From NCBI GenBank assembly GCA_027533455.1, contig JAPZUC010000002.1, positions 771,050-835,049 on the forward strand: a DNA stretch of 64,000 nt. Direction: 5' to 3'. Below the pieces are notes generated by a model. That model saw nothing but the letters and a program-made list of their open reading frames with translations. It made no database searches and was not told the origin of the DNA. A program made the translations under genes and the position numbers. Shown here in pieces: positions 20,201 through 28,832 of this stretch (its first letter is position 1; each line of letters opens with the position of its first letter). The stretch is from Porphyrobacter sp. (GTDB taxonomy: Bacteria > Pseudomonadota > Alphaproteobacteria > Sphingomonadales > Sphingomonadaceae).

Positions 20201-21085
20201 TCAGATGCTCGCGCTGGCGATCTGGTCGATCGCCTTGCCGAGCACCGCGTTGAATTCCGCGTCGGTCTGGCCCTTGCGCAGGTCCTGCAGCAGCCCTCGG
20301 CTGAAGCTGGCGATCATGCCGGGGTTCTTGGCGAGGCGCGCGCAGGCATCGTCGGTCGAGAACCCGCCCGACAGCGCGACCACGCGCAGCACCTTGGGGT
20401 GCTCTGTCAGCGGGGTGTAGAGGCCGGGCGTTGCCGGGATCGAGAGCTTGAGCATGACTTGCTGGCCCTCGGGCAGCGCGTCGAGCTGCTTGAGGATTTC
20501 CGCGAGCAGGATCGCCTCGCCCTCTACGCGGTCGGCGGCCATGATGTCATATTCGGGCTCGATGATCGGCATGAGGCCGGCGGCGATGATCTGCGCGCCC
20601 ACCTCGAACTGCTGGGCGACCACGGCGGCGATGCCGGCTCCGTTGGCGCTTTTGATGACCGAGCGCATCTTGGTGCCGAACATCCCGGCTGCGACCGACT
20701 TTGCCAGCAGCACCTCAAGCTTGACCATCGGCTTCATCAACTGGACGCCATCAGTCTCATCCGCCAGGCCCTCGTCGACCTTGATGAAGGGGACGATCCC
20801 GCGCGCCTTCAGCGCATCGCCCGTAGTTTTGCCATCCACATGGCCGTCCATCGTCCGCTCGAACAGGATTGCGCCGATCACCTTGCCGCTGGAGAAGCAC
20901 GGCGCGGTAATCACGCGGGCGCGCATCGCGTGGATCTGGGCAAACATTTCCTCGTCACCCGACCATTCGCTGTCCTCGACACCGTAGCCCCGCAGCGCCT
21001 TGGGGGTCGAGCCACCCGATTGGTCGAGCGCGGCGATGAACCCCTGTCCGGTGGCGATGCGGGTCGTCATTTCGAGGGTGTTCAT
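20201..21085 (-). CDS. fda: Class I fructose-bisphosphate aldolase
   Basis: 'GQGFIAALDQSGGSTPKALRGYGV', 'GIVPFIKVDEGL', 'LKLSIPATPGLYTPLTEHPKVLRVVALSGGFS'. Confidence 0.9.
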   Translation of the reverse strand: MNTLEMTTRIATGQGFIAALDQSGGSTPKALRGYGVEDSEWSGDEEMFAQIHAMRARVITAPCFSSGKVIGAILFERTMDGHVDGKTTGDALKARGIVPFIKVDEGLADETDGVQLMKPMVKLEVLLAKSVAAGMFGTKMRSVIKSANGAGIAAVVAQQFEVGAQIIAAGLMPIIEPEYDIMAADRVEGEAILLAEILKQLDALPEGQQVMLKLSIPATPGLYTPLTEHPKVLRVVALSGGFSTDDACARLAKNPGMIASFSRGLLQDLRKGQTDAEFNAVLGKAIDQIASASI

Positions 21086-21135
21086 GACTGGCTGTCTCCG
21101 GTGCTAATTAGGTCTGGCTGGCGCCCGCTTGCCAT

Positions 21136-21155
21136 CTATGCATACCTATGCATAG
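21136..21155. promoter_or_regulatory. Perfect 9-bp inverted repeat upstream of fda, operator-like
   Basis: CTATGCATA-CC-TATGCATAG, 50 nt upstream of the fda start codon. Confidence 0.6.
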
Positions 21156-21220
21156 GCCGTTGAAAGGGCCCTTAGCGAGGCCAAGCCAGTGCTGCAACCG
21201 CGAAGGATAGTGCGCTCGGA

Positions 21221-21673
21221 TCAACGCCGCGCAAGACGCCGGATGATCCCGGTGAAACTGAGCGCGGGCTTCCCGTCCCCGGTCACAAGGCCGCGCACGA
21301 AGATTGTCTTGCCGCCCCCGCGCGTGACCTCGCCCCGCGCCTCGACCAAAGCGCCCACCTGAATCGCGCCGAGGAAATCGCCTGCAAGGTTGAGCGTCAC
21401 CGCATGGTCGCCCTTCAACTCATCGGTGGCGATGGCGAACAGCGCGAAATCGGCAAAGGTCAACATGCAACCGCCATGCATGAAGCCGCCGCCGTTCATG
21501 TGGCGGGCCTCGGCGCGGAAGGCACTGACGTAGGAACCGTCATCTTCGCGGCGGTGATAGAACGGGCCCGAGCGGGTCTCGTAAGGATCGCCCTGCCAGT
21601 ATTGCCACCCGGCAAACTCGCCGTCTTCCATGGTGGTCAACTGGCCGAAGCTCTGTTCGTTGGCGTCGCTCAT
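21221..21673 (-). CDS. PaaI-family thioesterase (hotdog fold)
   Basis: 'RHMNGGGFMHGGCMLTFADFALFAIATDEL...VTLNLAGDFLGAIQVGALVEARGEVTRGGG'. Confidence 0.8.
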   Translation of the reverse strand: MSDANEQSFGQLTTMEDGEFAGWQYWQGDPYETRSGPFYHRREDDGSYVSAFRAEARHMNGGGFMHGGCMLTFADFALFAIATDELKGDHAVTLNLAGDFLGAIQVGALVEARGEVTRGGGKTIFVRGLVTGDGKPALSFTGIIRRLARR

Positions 21674-21675
21674 GT

Positions 21676-22101
21676 TCACTTCCACAATTGCAGGCGGCTG
21701 ACAGCCGCGGCGATGCTGTCATCCCCGTCGAGCCGCGCGAGGCTGCATTCGGCCAGCTTGTATCCGCCGATCGCGCCCTTGCGCCAAAGCTGGGTGACGA
21801 GGAAACCGCCTGACCACGTCTTCGGCCCAAAACCGAGCTCAAGCTCCGCCCCGGCGACGAACCACGCAGCCTTGCCGTGCGTTCGCACCACGACTTCGCG
21901 GAAGGTAAAGCGCGAGCAGGCAAAACCCCGCTCGACGCCCGCGAGAAAGCTTGGACGGTCAAGCAGTTGCGGCGGTGTGCTACCGACCACCATCATGAAA
22001 TCGCGCGCGACGATTTTCTTCATCGCCTTGGCATCGCCCGCCACCCACGCCCGCATGGCTGTGAGCGCAAGCGCCTCGATCTCGGCTTCCGTCTTGGCCA
22101 T
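21676..22101 (-). CDS. SnoaL/NTF2-like (DUF4440-type) protein
   Basis: MAKTEAEIEALALTAMRAWVAGDAKAMKKIVARDFMMVVGSTPPQLLDRPSFL... Confidence 0.7.
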   Translation of the reverse strand: MAKTEAEIEALALTAMRAWVAGDAKAMKKIVARDFMMVVGSTPPQLLDRPSFLAGVERGFACSRFTFREVVVRTHGKAAWFVAGAELELGFGPKTWSGGFLVTQLWRKGAIGGYKLAECSLARLDGDDSIAAAVSRLQLWK

Positions 22102-22103
22102 GA

Positions 22104-23306
22104 TCAGCCTTCGAGCGCGGCGACGCCGGGCAGGACCCGTCCTTCCATCCATTCGAGGAAGGCGCCGCCAGCTGTTGAAATATATGTGAAATCTTCCGAT
22201 GCGCCGGCCTGTGCCAGTGCGGCGACCGTGTCTCCGCCGCCCGCTACGCTGATCAGCGAACCTTCCAGCGTGAGCGCCGCAGCCGTGCGCGCCAGCGCAA
22301 CGGTGCCGGCATCGAACGGCTCTGTCTCGAAGGCGCCCAGCGGCCCGTTCCACACCAGCGTGCGGCAGGTCTTGAGCACATCCGCCAGCGCTTCGACCGC
22401 CTGCGGCCCGAGGTCGAGAATCATCTCGTCTTCGGCGACCTCATGGACGTTGCAGACCCGCAGGGAAGCGGGGTTAGCAGCGAATTCCTTCGCCACGACG
22501 ACGTCATAAGGCAGGTGCACGGTGCACCCTTTGGCATCGGCCTCGTCCATGATCAGGGCGACGGTTGGAGCGAGGTCGTGCTCGCACAGGCTCTTGCCGA
22601 CATTCACCCCGCGCGCGGCCAGGAAGGTGTTGGCCATGCCCCCGCCGATGATCAAGTGCTGCACCTTACCCACCAGATGCTCGAGCACGGCAAGCTTGGT
22701 TGAAACCTTGGCTCCGCCGACCACGGCTGCCACTGGCGTTTCCGGTGCATCAAGCGCTGCGTCCAATGCCTTCAGCTCGGCTTCCATCGAGCGGCCCGCA
22801 TAGGCCGGCAGGAAATGGGCAAGGCCTTCGGTGGTCGCGTGGGCGCGGTGCGCCGCGCTGAAGGCGTCGTTGACGTAGAGCGTGCCGTGGGCAGCGATCG
22901 CCTTGGCGAGTTCGGGGTCGTTCGCTTCCTCGCCCGGCCAGAAGCGCGTGTTGTCGAGCAGGCCGATCTCGCCAGCGCGCAGGATGGTCTCCACCGCCTG
23001 TGCCACCACGGGGCCGGCGATCTCGGGGATGAACATGATCTCCTTGCCGATCACCTTCTCGACATCGCCGATCACCATGCTGGTCGAGAGGACCGAGGAC
23101 CGCGCGCCGCCCGGGCGGCCGAAGTGCGCCAGCAGCAGAACCTTGGCGCCGCGACCTGAAAGTTCGAGAATGGTGGGCTTCACCGCTTCCACCCGCGTGA
23201 CATCAGTCGCCGAGCCGTCCTTCATCGGAAGGTTGAGGTCCACGCGCACCAGCGCGACTTCGCCGGTCAGGTCAGCGGGGAGATCATCAAGGGTCTTGAA
23301 GCTCAT
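22104..23306 (-). CDS. pgk: Phosphoglycerate kinase
   Basis: '[15 protein letters not shown]', '[13 protein letters not shown]', '[17 protein letters not shown]', C-terminal '[11 protein letters not shown]'. Confidence 0.95.
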   Translation of the reverse strand: MSFKTLDDLPADLTGEVALVRVDLNLPMKDGSATDVTRVEAVKPTILELSGRGAKVLLLAHFGRPGGARSSVLSTSMVIGDVEKVIGKEIMFIPEIAGPVVAQAVETILRAGEIGLLDNTRFWPGEEANDPELAKAIAAHGTLYVNDAFSAAHRAHATTEGLAHFLPAYAGRSMEAELKALDAALDAPETPVAAVVGGAKVSTKLAVLEHLVGKVQHLIIGGGMANTFLAARGVNVGKSLCEHDLAPTVALIMDEADAKGCTVHLPYDVVVAKEFAANPASLRVCNVHEVAEDEMILDLGPQAVEALADVLKTCRTLVWNGPLGAFETEPFDAGTVALARTAAALTLEGSLISVAGGGDTVAALAQAGASEDFTYISTAGGAFLEWMEGRVLPGVAALEG

Positions 23307-23345
23307 AGGGCCAAATCATCCGTTCGGTTCGCGCGCAGTCTAGAA

Positions 23346-23389
23346 CCGTTCGTGTCGAACCGTGTCTCGACAGCGCGCGACACGAACGG
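23346..23389. repeat. 12-bp perfect inverted repeat in the gap-pgk spacer
   Basis: ccgttcgtgtcg (23346-23357) and cgacacgaacgg (23378-23389), 20-nt loop. Confidence 0.8.
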
Positions 23390-23400
23390 AAGTTTGGGTT

Positions 23401-24408
23401 TCAGAGGAACTTCGCCACTACGCCTGCGGTGTCGATCATCCGGTTGGAGAAGCCCCACTCGTTGTCGTACCAGCTGACGACGCGGGCAAGCTTGCCTTCC
23501 ATCACCGAGGTTTCGAGGCTGTCGACCGTCGAGGATGCGGGATAGTGGTTGAAGTCCGAGCTGACGAGCGGCTGGTCGGTGTAATCGAGCACGCCATTCA
23601 TCGCGCCTTCGGCGGCGGCCTTGAGTGCGGCGTTGATCTCGTCGGCGGTCGTCTCGCGCGAAGGCACGAACACAAGGTCGACCATCGAGACGTTCGGGGT
23701 CGGCACGCGCACCGACGAGCCATCGAGCTTGCCCTTGAGTTCGGGCAGGACGAGGCCGACTGCGCGGGCAGCGCCGGTCGTGGTCGGGATCATGTTCTGC
23801 GCACCAGCGCGGGCGCGGCGCAGATCGGGGTGGATCTGGTCGAGCATGCGCTGGTCGTTGGTGTAGGAGTGGATTGTGGTCATGAAGCCGCGCTCGATGC
23901 CAATCACGTCGTTCAGGACCTTGGCCACCGGCGCGAGGCAGTTGGTGGTGCAGCTGGCATTCGAGATGATAACATCTTCGGCCGTGAGCGTCTCGTGGTT
24001 GACGCCGAAGACGATGGTCTTGGACACGCCGGTCGCGGGCGCCGAGATGATCACGCGCTTGGCCCCTGCTGCAAGGTGCGGGCGGCTGGCTTCGTCCGAC
24101 TGGAAGAAGCCGGTGCATTCGAGGACGATATCGATGCCCATCGCGGCGTGCGGCAGATTGGCGGGATCGCGCTCCTTGGTCACCGCGATGCGCTTGCCGT
24201 TGACGATGATCGCATCGCTATCGGCGCTCACGTCGCCGTTGAAGCGGCCGTGGACCGAATCATGCGCGAACAGCAGCGCGTTGGCCTTCGCGTCGGCCAG
24301 ATCGTTGATCGCGACCAGATCGAGATCGTGATCCGTGCGCTCGAGAATGGCGCGGGCGACGAGGCGGCCGATGCGGCCGAAACCGTTGATGGCAACTTTG
24401 GTGGCCAT
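23401..24408 (-). CDS. gap: Glyceraldehyde-3-phosphate dehydrogenase, type I
   Basis: 'KVAINGFGRIGRLVARA', 'SNASCTTNCLAPVAKVLND', 'SWYDNEWGFSNRMIDT'. Confidence 0.96.
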   Translation of the reverse strand: MATKVAINGFGRIGRLVARAILERTDHDLDLVAINDLADAKANALLFAHDSVHGRFNGDVSADSDAIIVNGKRIAVTKERDPANLPHAAMGIDIVLECTGFFQSDEASRPHLAAGAKRVIISAPATGVSKTIVFGVNHETLTAEDVIISNASCTTNCLAPVAKVLNDVIGIERGFMTTIHSYTNDQRMLDQIHPDLRRARAGAQNMIPTTTGAARAVGLVLPELKGKLDGSSVRVPTPNVSMVDLVFVPSRETTADEINAALKAAAEGAMNGVLDYTDQPLVSSDFNHYPASSTVDSLETSVMEGKLARVVSWYDNEWGFSNRMIDTAGVVAKFL

Positions 24409-24423
24409 GAGAGGTACTCCTGC

Positions 24424-26421
24424 TTAGTTCTTGATCTTGCTCAGGATTTGCGGAACAATCTTGTCCGCGGTGAAACCGAAATGGGCAAACAGGTCTTCCG
24501 CCGGAGCCGAAGCGCCGAAGGTGTCGAGACCGATGTTGATGCCCGAGCGGCCGGTGTAGCGTTCCCAGCCCAGGGTCGAGCCTGCCTCGATCGATACGAC
24601 TAGCGCGTCGGTGGGCATTACATCGGCCTTATAGCTATCGGTCTGAGCGTCGAACAGTTCCATACAGGGCATCGAGACGACGTCCGCGCCGATCCCCTGA
24701 GCCTCGAGCGCAGCGGCGCATTCCACCGCCAGCGCCACTTCCGAACCGGTCGCGACCAGCACCACCTTGCGCGCGGCAATCGCGGAGCGCAGGCGATAGC
24801 CGCCCAGCGCACAGCGGTTTGCGGCCTGCGTCCACGCCTCGTCCCCCTCCCCGCGCAGTTGCGGCAGGTTCTGGCGCGTCAACGCCAGCACCGAAGCGGT
24901 CTCGGGCGTCGAAAGCGCCTGCGCCCAGCACTCGGCGGTCTCGATCGCATCGCAGGGGCGATAGACATTGAGGTTCGGGATCAGACGCAGGCTCATGACC
25001 TGTTCGACCGGCTGGTGGGTCGGGCCGTCTTCTCCAAGGCCGATGGAGTCATGGGTCAGCACATAGACCACGCCGATCTGCTGGAGCGCCGAGAGACGGA
25101 TCGCGTTGCGGCAATAGTCGGAGAAGATCAGGAAGGTGCCGCCGTAAGGCACGATCCCGCCATGCAGCATCATCCCGTTCATCGCCGCAGCCATGCCGAA
25201 TTCGCGGATGCCGTAATAGACATAGCGGCCTGCGTAATCCTCGGCGGTCATGGGCAGGGTCGACGGGGTTTTGGTGTTGTTCGATCCGGTCAGGTCGGCC
25301 GAACCGCCCACCAGCTGCGGGATCGCAGCGGTCAGCGGGCCGAGTGCAATTTCAGAGGCCTTGCGGGTCGCGATCTTCTGCGGCGCGGCGGCAAGGCCGC
25401 GGATGTGGCCTTCGATTGCCGCAGGGACGAGGTCGGTAATCAGCGTCATCTGGGCGAGGAACGCGTCCCTTTTGTCCGAAGCCTCGAGCCGCCCGGCCCA
25501 GGCGCCGTGCGCGCTGCGGCCCGGCTCACCCGCCATGCGCCAGTCAGCGAGAATTTCGGACGGCACCACGAAAGGCTCGTGCGACCAGCCCAGCGTCTCG
25601 CGCGCGGCGGCCACTTCGGCTGCGCCAAGCGCCGCGCCGTGGACGCCGCTGGTGCCCTGCTTGTTGGGCGCACCCTTGCCGATCAGCGTGCGACAAGCGA
25701 TCAGCGACGGGCGCGGATCGGCCTTCGCTTCGGACAGTGCGCGGTCGATATCGGCAAAGTCATGCCCGTCGCACTCGGCAACGTGCCAACCAGTGGCGAT
25801 ATAGCGTGCCTTGATGTCTTCGGACGAGGACAGGTCGGTCGCCCCGTCGATGGTGATGCGGTTGTCGTCCCACAGCACGTTGAGGCGGCCCAGCTTGAGG
25901 TGCCCGGCAAGCCCGATCGCTTCGTGGTTGATGCCTTCCATCAGGCAGCCGTCGCCCGCGACAACCCAGGTGCGGTGATCGACGAGGTCATCGCCATAGA
26001 TCGCGTTCAGATGCCGCTCGGCCATTGCCATGCCGACCGCCATCGCGAGACCCTGCCCCAGGGGGCCGGTGGTGCATTCCACCCCGTCGAGCAGGAAGTT
26101 CTCGGGGTGGCCCGCGCACGGGCTCCCTAGCTTCCGGAAATTGCGGATGTCGTCGATCGTCGGCGCCGCATAACCGGTGAGGTAAAGCAGGCTGTAGATC
26201 AGCATCGAGCCGTGACCGGCGGAAAGCACGAAGCGGTCACGATCGGCCCAGTCGGGCGCGGTGGGATCAAACTTCAGATGCCGTGTGAACAGCACCGCCG
26301 CCGCATCGGCCATGCCCATCGGCATCCCGGGGTGCCCCGAATTGGCGGCCTCGACCGCGTCCATCGAGAGGGCGCGGATGGCGTTCGCCATCGGCTGAAG
26401 ACGGGCGGCATCGAGGTTCAT
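24424..26421 (-). CDS. tkt: Transketolase
   Basis: 'MANAIRALSMDAVEAANSGHPGMPMGMAD', 'GPLGQGLAMAVGMA', 'GLGEDGPTHQPVEQ'; ATG at 26421 is a better start than the track's. Confidence 0.94.
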   Translation of the reverse strand: MNLDAARLQPMANAIRALSMDAVEAANSGHPGMPMGMADAAAVLFTRHLKFDPTAPDWADRDRFVLSAGHGSMLIYSLLYLTGYAAPTIDDIRNFRKLGSPCAGHPENFLLDGVECTTGPLGQGLAMAVGMAMAERHLNAIYGDDLVDHRTWVVAGDGCLMEGINHEAIGLAGHLKLGRLNVLWDDNRITIDGATDLSSSEDIKARYIATGWHVAECDGHDFADIDRALSEAKADPRPSLIACRTLIGKGAPNKQGTSGVHGAALGAAEVAAARETLGWSHEPFVVPSEILADWRMAGEPGRSAHGAWAGRLEASDKRDAFLAQMTLITDLVPAAIEGHIRGLAAAPQKIATRKASEIALGPLTAAIPQLVGGSADLTGSNNTKTPSTLPMTAEDYAGRYVYYGIREFGMAAAMNGMMLHGGIVPYGGTFLIFSDYCRNAIRLSALQQIGVVYVLTHDSIGLGEDGPTHQPVEQVMSLRLIPNLNVYRPCDAIETAECWAQALSTPETASVLALTRQNLPQLRGEGDEAWTQAANRCALGGYRLRSAIAARKVVLVATGSEVALAVECAAALEAQGIGADVVSMPCMELFDAQTDSYKADVMPTDALVVSIEAGSTLGWERYTGRSGINIGLDTFGASAPAEDLFAHFGFTADKIVPQILSKIKN

Positions 26422-26624
26422 CGGCACGCTATTCTCCTGCGGGAGGCGCCCCGCGCACATTCGCGCGATTCGACCCCGGTTCCGGTCGCGCGTGCCATTG
26501 CCGAGGGGACGGGGGAGGTCAACCTTGCGCGCACAGATCATCATGCGGCGGCTGGTCGCGCACTTATCAACAGCCCACCGCAAAGCTTTGCGCCTGCGTG
26601 GTTCTCTTGGTATCTGTAGCAATT

Positions 26625-26840
26625 ATGAGTGCTGACCGCATCGCCGCTGCCCTTGCACGCATCGAAGCCGCCTTGGCGCGCATCAATGCAGCGCGCGAAG
26701 CCACAGCGGGGGCCGAGTCCCGCGGGGCAGGAGCATCGGCGCGGGTGGTCGAACTCGTCAATGTCCAGGAGAAGTTGCGCGAGCAAGTCGCGGAAAGTCT
26801 TCGCGAACTTGACGATCTTCTGATCCAGCTGGAGGATTGA
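26625..26840 (+). CDS. Small coiled-coil protein upstream of zapA
   Basis: MSADRIAAALARIEAALARINAAREA...LREQVAESLRELDDLLIQLED; immediately precedes zapA. Confidence 0.75.
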   Translation: MSADRIAAALARIEAALARINAAREATAGAESRGAGASARVVELVNVQEKLREQVAESLRELDDLLIQLED

Positions 26841-26849
26841 CCCGCCGCT

Positions 26850-27338
26850 ATGAGCACCGTCACTCTCAGCATAGGTCCCAAGAGCTACCAGGTCGCCTGC
26901 GCCGACGGGCAGGAAGCGCATATCAAGGAGCTCGGCGCAATGATTGCCGAAAAATATGCCCAGCTCGGCAGCGCCCGCGCGCCGCTCGAGGCGCAGAATT
27001 TGCTATTTGCGGCGCTGTTCATGGCAGACGAGCTCGATCAGGCGAAGAAGCGCCTCAACGAGGTGCACGAGCCTGCGCCTGCGCAGGAACCGGTCGATCC
27101 GGAGGCCATAGCTGCCTTGCAGAACGCTATTGCCGCGCTTGAGGCCGATCTGTCCGCCGCGCGCGAAGCCGCCGCACGCCCCGCATCACAGTCCGCCACG
27201 GTTCCGCAATTCGACCTGTTCGGCGGCACGCCGGCAGCTGAAGCACTGACCGATGAGCTTGCGGCCCGCCTAGAAGCCCTAGCAGGTAAGGCCGAAGCCA
27301 GCGCTGCGGCGCTTGAAGCTGCGGCTGCAAACGCCTAG
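26850..27338 (+). CDS. zapA: Cell division protein ZapA
   Basis: 'MSTVTLSIGPKSYQVACADGQEAHIKELGAMIAEKYAQL' N-terminal ZapA domain; position upstream of 6S/fau. Confidence 0.88.
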   Translation: MSTVTLSIGPKSYQVACADGQEAHIKELGAMIAEKYAQLGSARAPLEAQNLLFAALFMADELDQAKKRLNEVHEPAPAQEPVDPEAIAALQNAIAALEADLSAAREAAARPASQSATVPQFDLFGGTPAAEALTDELAARLEALAGKAEASAAALEAAAANA

Positions 27339-27505
27339 ATAGTAGGCGGCGGGACTACCCGGCACGAGCCGATTGAATATCCCTGAGGCTATAAGTAATC
27401 CAAATGGGAGTTGTCCCTGCCCTCGTCTGCTGGTTCGTCCGGAAGGCTTGGGCATACGGCGCCCACCTGACGTACCACGCGTCAGAGGATTTCTAGCGCA
27501 AACGA
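27339..27505 (+). ncRNA. ssrS: 6S RNA (ssrS), boundaries approximate
   Basis: Non-coding interval in the classic zapA-ssrS-fau arrangement, with complementary ends (5' ctagatag.. / 3' ..atttctagcg). No covariance search run. Confidence 0.7.
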
Positions 27506-27589
27506 CCCATGGTGGTTCCGTCACCTTTTAGTTTTCCGCGCGCCCTCCGGCGCGCGGTCCTCGCTAGACGCGCAGCATAGCTGCGCACG

Positions 27590-27628
27590 CTGCGGGCGGG
27601 CGGTCGCCCTTGCGGCCCTTTGGGCCGT
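27590..27628 (+). repeat. 39-bp perfect direct repeat, copy 1
   Basis: ctgcgggcgggcggtcgcccttgcggccctttgggccgt. Confidence 0.95.
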
Positions 27629-27695
27629 TTCCTGTTAGCCGCATCGCCTCCGCGATGCGACTTCCTCCGGGGACCCGGCCCTTTCAGGGCCACCC

Positions 27696-27734
27696 CTGCG
27701 GGCGGGCGGTCGCCCTTGCGGCCCTTTGGGCCGT
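27696..27734 (+). repeat. 39-bp perfect direct repeat, copy 2
   Basis: Identical to 27590-27628, offset 106 bp. Confidence 0.95.
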
Positions 27735-27754
27735 GGCCTACCGCTGATGTTGTG

Positions 27755-28333
27755 ATGACCAGCAACTCAAAATCCGACCTCCGCCGCTCGCTGCTCGCCG
27801 CGCGCAAGGCCCATGTCGATGCGCTGCCCGATAACCTGCGCGCACTCATGTTCCATCGTCCCCCGGCGCCGCTCCTTGCGCGCATTCCGCAGGAGGCGAC
27901 TATCGGGCTTTACCACGCCGGCCCGTTCGAGGCGCCCGCGGCCGCCTATGCGCGCTTCTTCCGCGATGCCGGCCATGCCCTCGCCCTTCCCCATTTCGCG
28001 GATCGCGGTGCGCCGATGACCTTCCGCCACCACACTGATCCTTACGCGCAGGACGATCTCGAAGTCGGTCCCTTCGGCATCCTCCAGCCTTCCGCCGATG
28101 CCGAGCCGTTGGTGCCTGACGTATTGTTCGTCCCGCTGGTCGGCTTCACGCCTGATCTCGCTCGTCTCGGGCAAGGCGGCGGGCATTATGACCGCTGGCT
28201 CGCGGAACATCCCCCCGTGCTCGCCGTTGGCTTGGCATGGGACGCGCAAGCTTGCGAGACCCTGCCGACCGAACCCCACGACAGGCCACTCGATGCGGTC
28301 GTCACCCCCACCCGGATTTATGGACTGAACTGA
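27755..28333 (+). CDS. fau: 5-formyltetrahydrofolate cyclo-ligase
   Basis: 'MTSNSKSDLRRSLLAARKAHVDALP', 'DVLFVPLVGFTPDLARLGQGGGHYDRWLA'; ORF track start at 27620 runs through the hairpin array and is likely wrong. Confidence 0.88.
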   Translation: MTSNSKSDLRRSLLAARKAHVDALPDNLRALMFHRPPAPLLARIPQEATIGLYHAGPFEAPAAAYARFFRDAGHALALPHFADRGAPMTFRHHTDPYAQDDLEVGPFGILQPSADAEPLVPDVLFVPLVGFTPDLARLGQGGGHYDRWLAEHPPVLAVGLAWDAQACETLPTEPHDRPLDAVVTPTRIYGLN

Positions 28334-28557
28334 TGCGCGAAACTCCCACCTGGCGAATTCCCTTCGGCATCGTCAGCCTGTTCATTCTGCTGATCATCTA
28401 TGGCGTGATCATTGCGCGCTATGCGCCCGACATTATCGGCGGCTGGTCAGGTGGGGCGCAGACGGTCGTCTACGTGGTGCTCGGTCTAATCTGGCTGCTG
28501 CCGCTCAAACGCTTCCTGATCTGGATGGAAACGGGCAGTTGGAGCCCGCCCGAATAA
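28333..28557 (+). CDS. DUF2842-type small membrane protein
   Basis: MRETPTWRIPFGIVSLFILLIIYGVIIARY...WLLPLKRFLIWMETGSW; ATG overlaps the fau stop. Confidence 0.8.
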   Translation: MRETPTWRIPFGIVSLFILLIIYGVIIARYAPDIIGGWSGGAQTVVYVVLGLIWLLPLKRFLIWMETGSWSPPE

Positions 28558-28637
28558 AAATCCGGCGCGGGCAAAAGAAAAGGCGGACCGAAGCCCGCCT
28601 TGCCTGTGCCCTTCAGGGCGTTTTTCCTACGAACAAG

Positions 28638-28714
<77 letters not shown>

Positions 28715-28832
28715 GCATCTTGTCCTTTCGAGCCTTCCGGCGATGCCGTGCCGCTCGTGGAGCAGCGCCATTAGGGCCGGTGCCTCGGGCTGTCAACGCC
28801 CTCTTGCGACCCTCTGACGCAATATTTTCCCC

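Larger units (their letters stand above)
27536..27734 (+). repeat. Array of eight consecutive short hairpins between ssrS and fau
   Basis: Perfect arms at 27536-27557, 27570-27586, 27594-27609, 27613-27627, 27641-27658, 27677-27691, 27700-27715, 27719-27733. Confidence 0.85.

Noticed and set aside
24859-26130. 423-aa plus-strand ORF
   Set aside because: Antisense to transketolase, no domain signature.
26565-26573. ttatcaaca, DnaA-box-like 9-mer
   Set aside because: Single isolated site with a mismatch; no cluster of boxes, so not evidence for oriC here.
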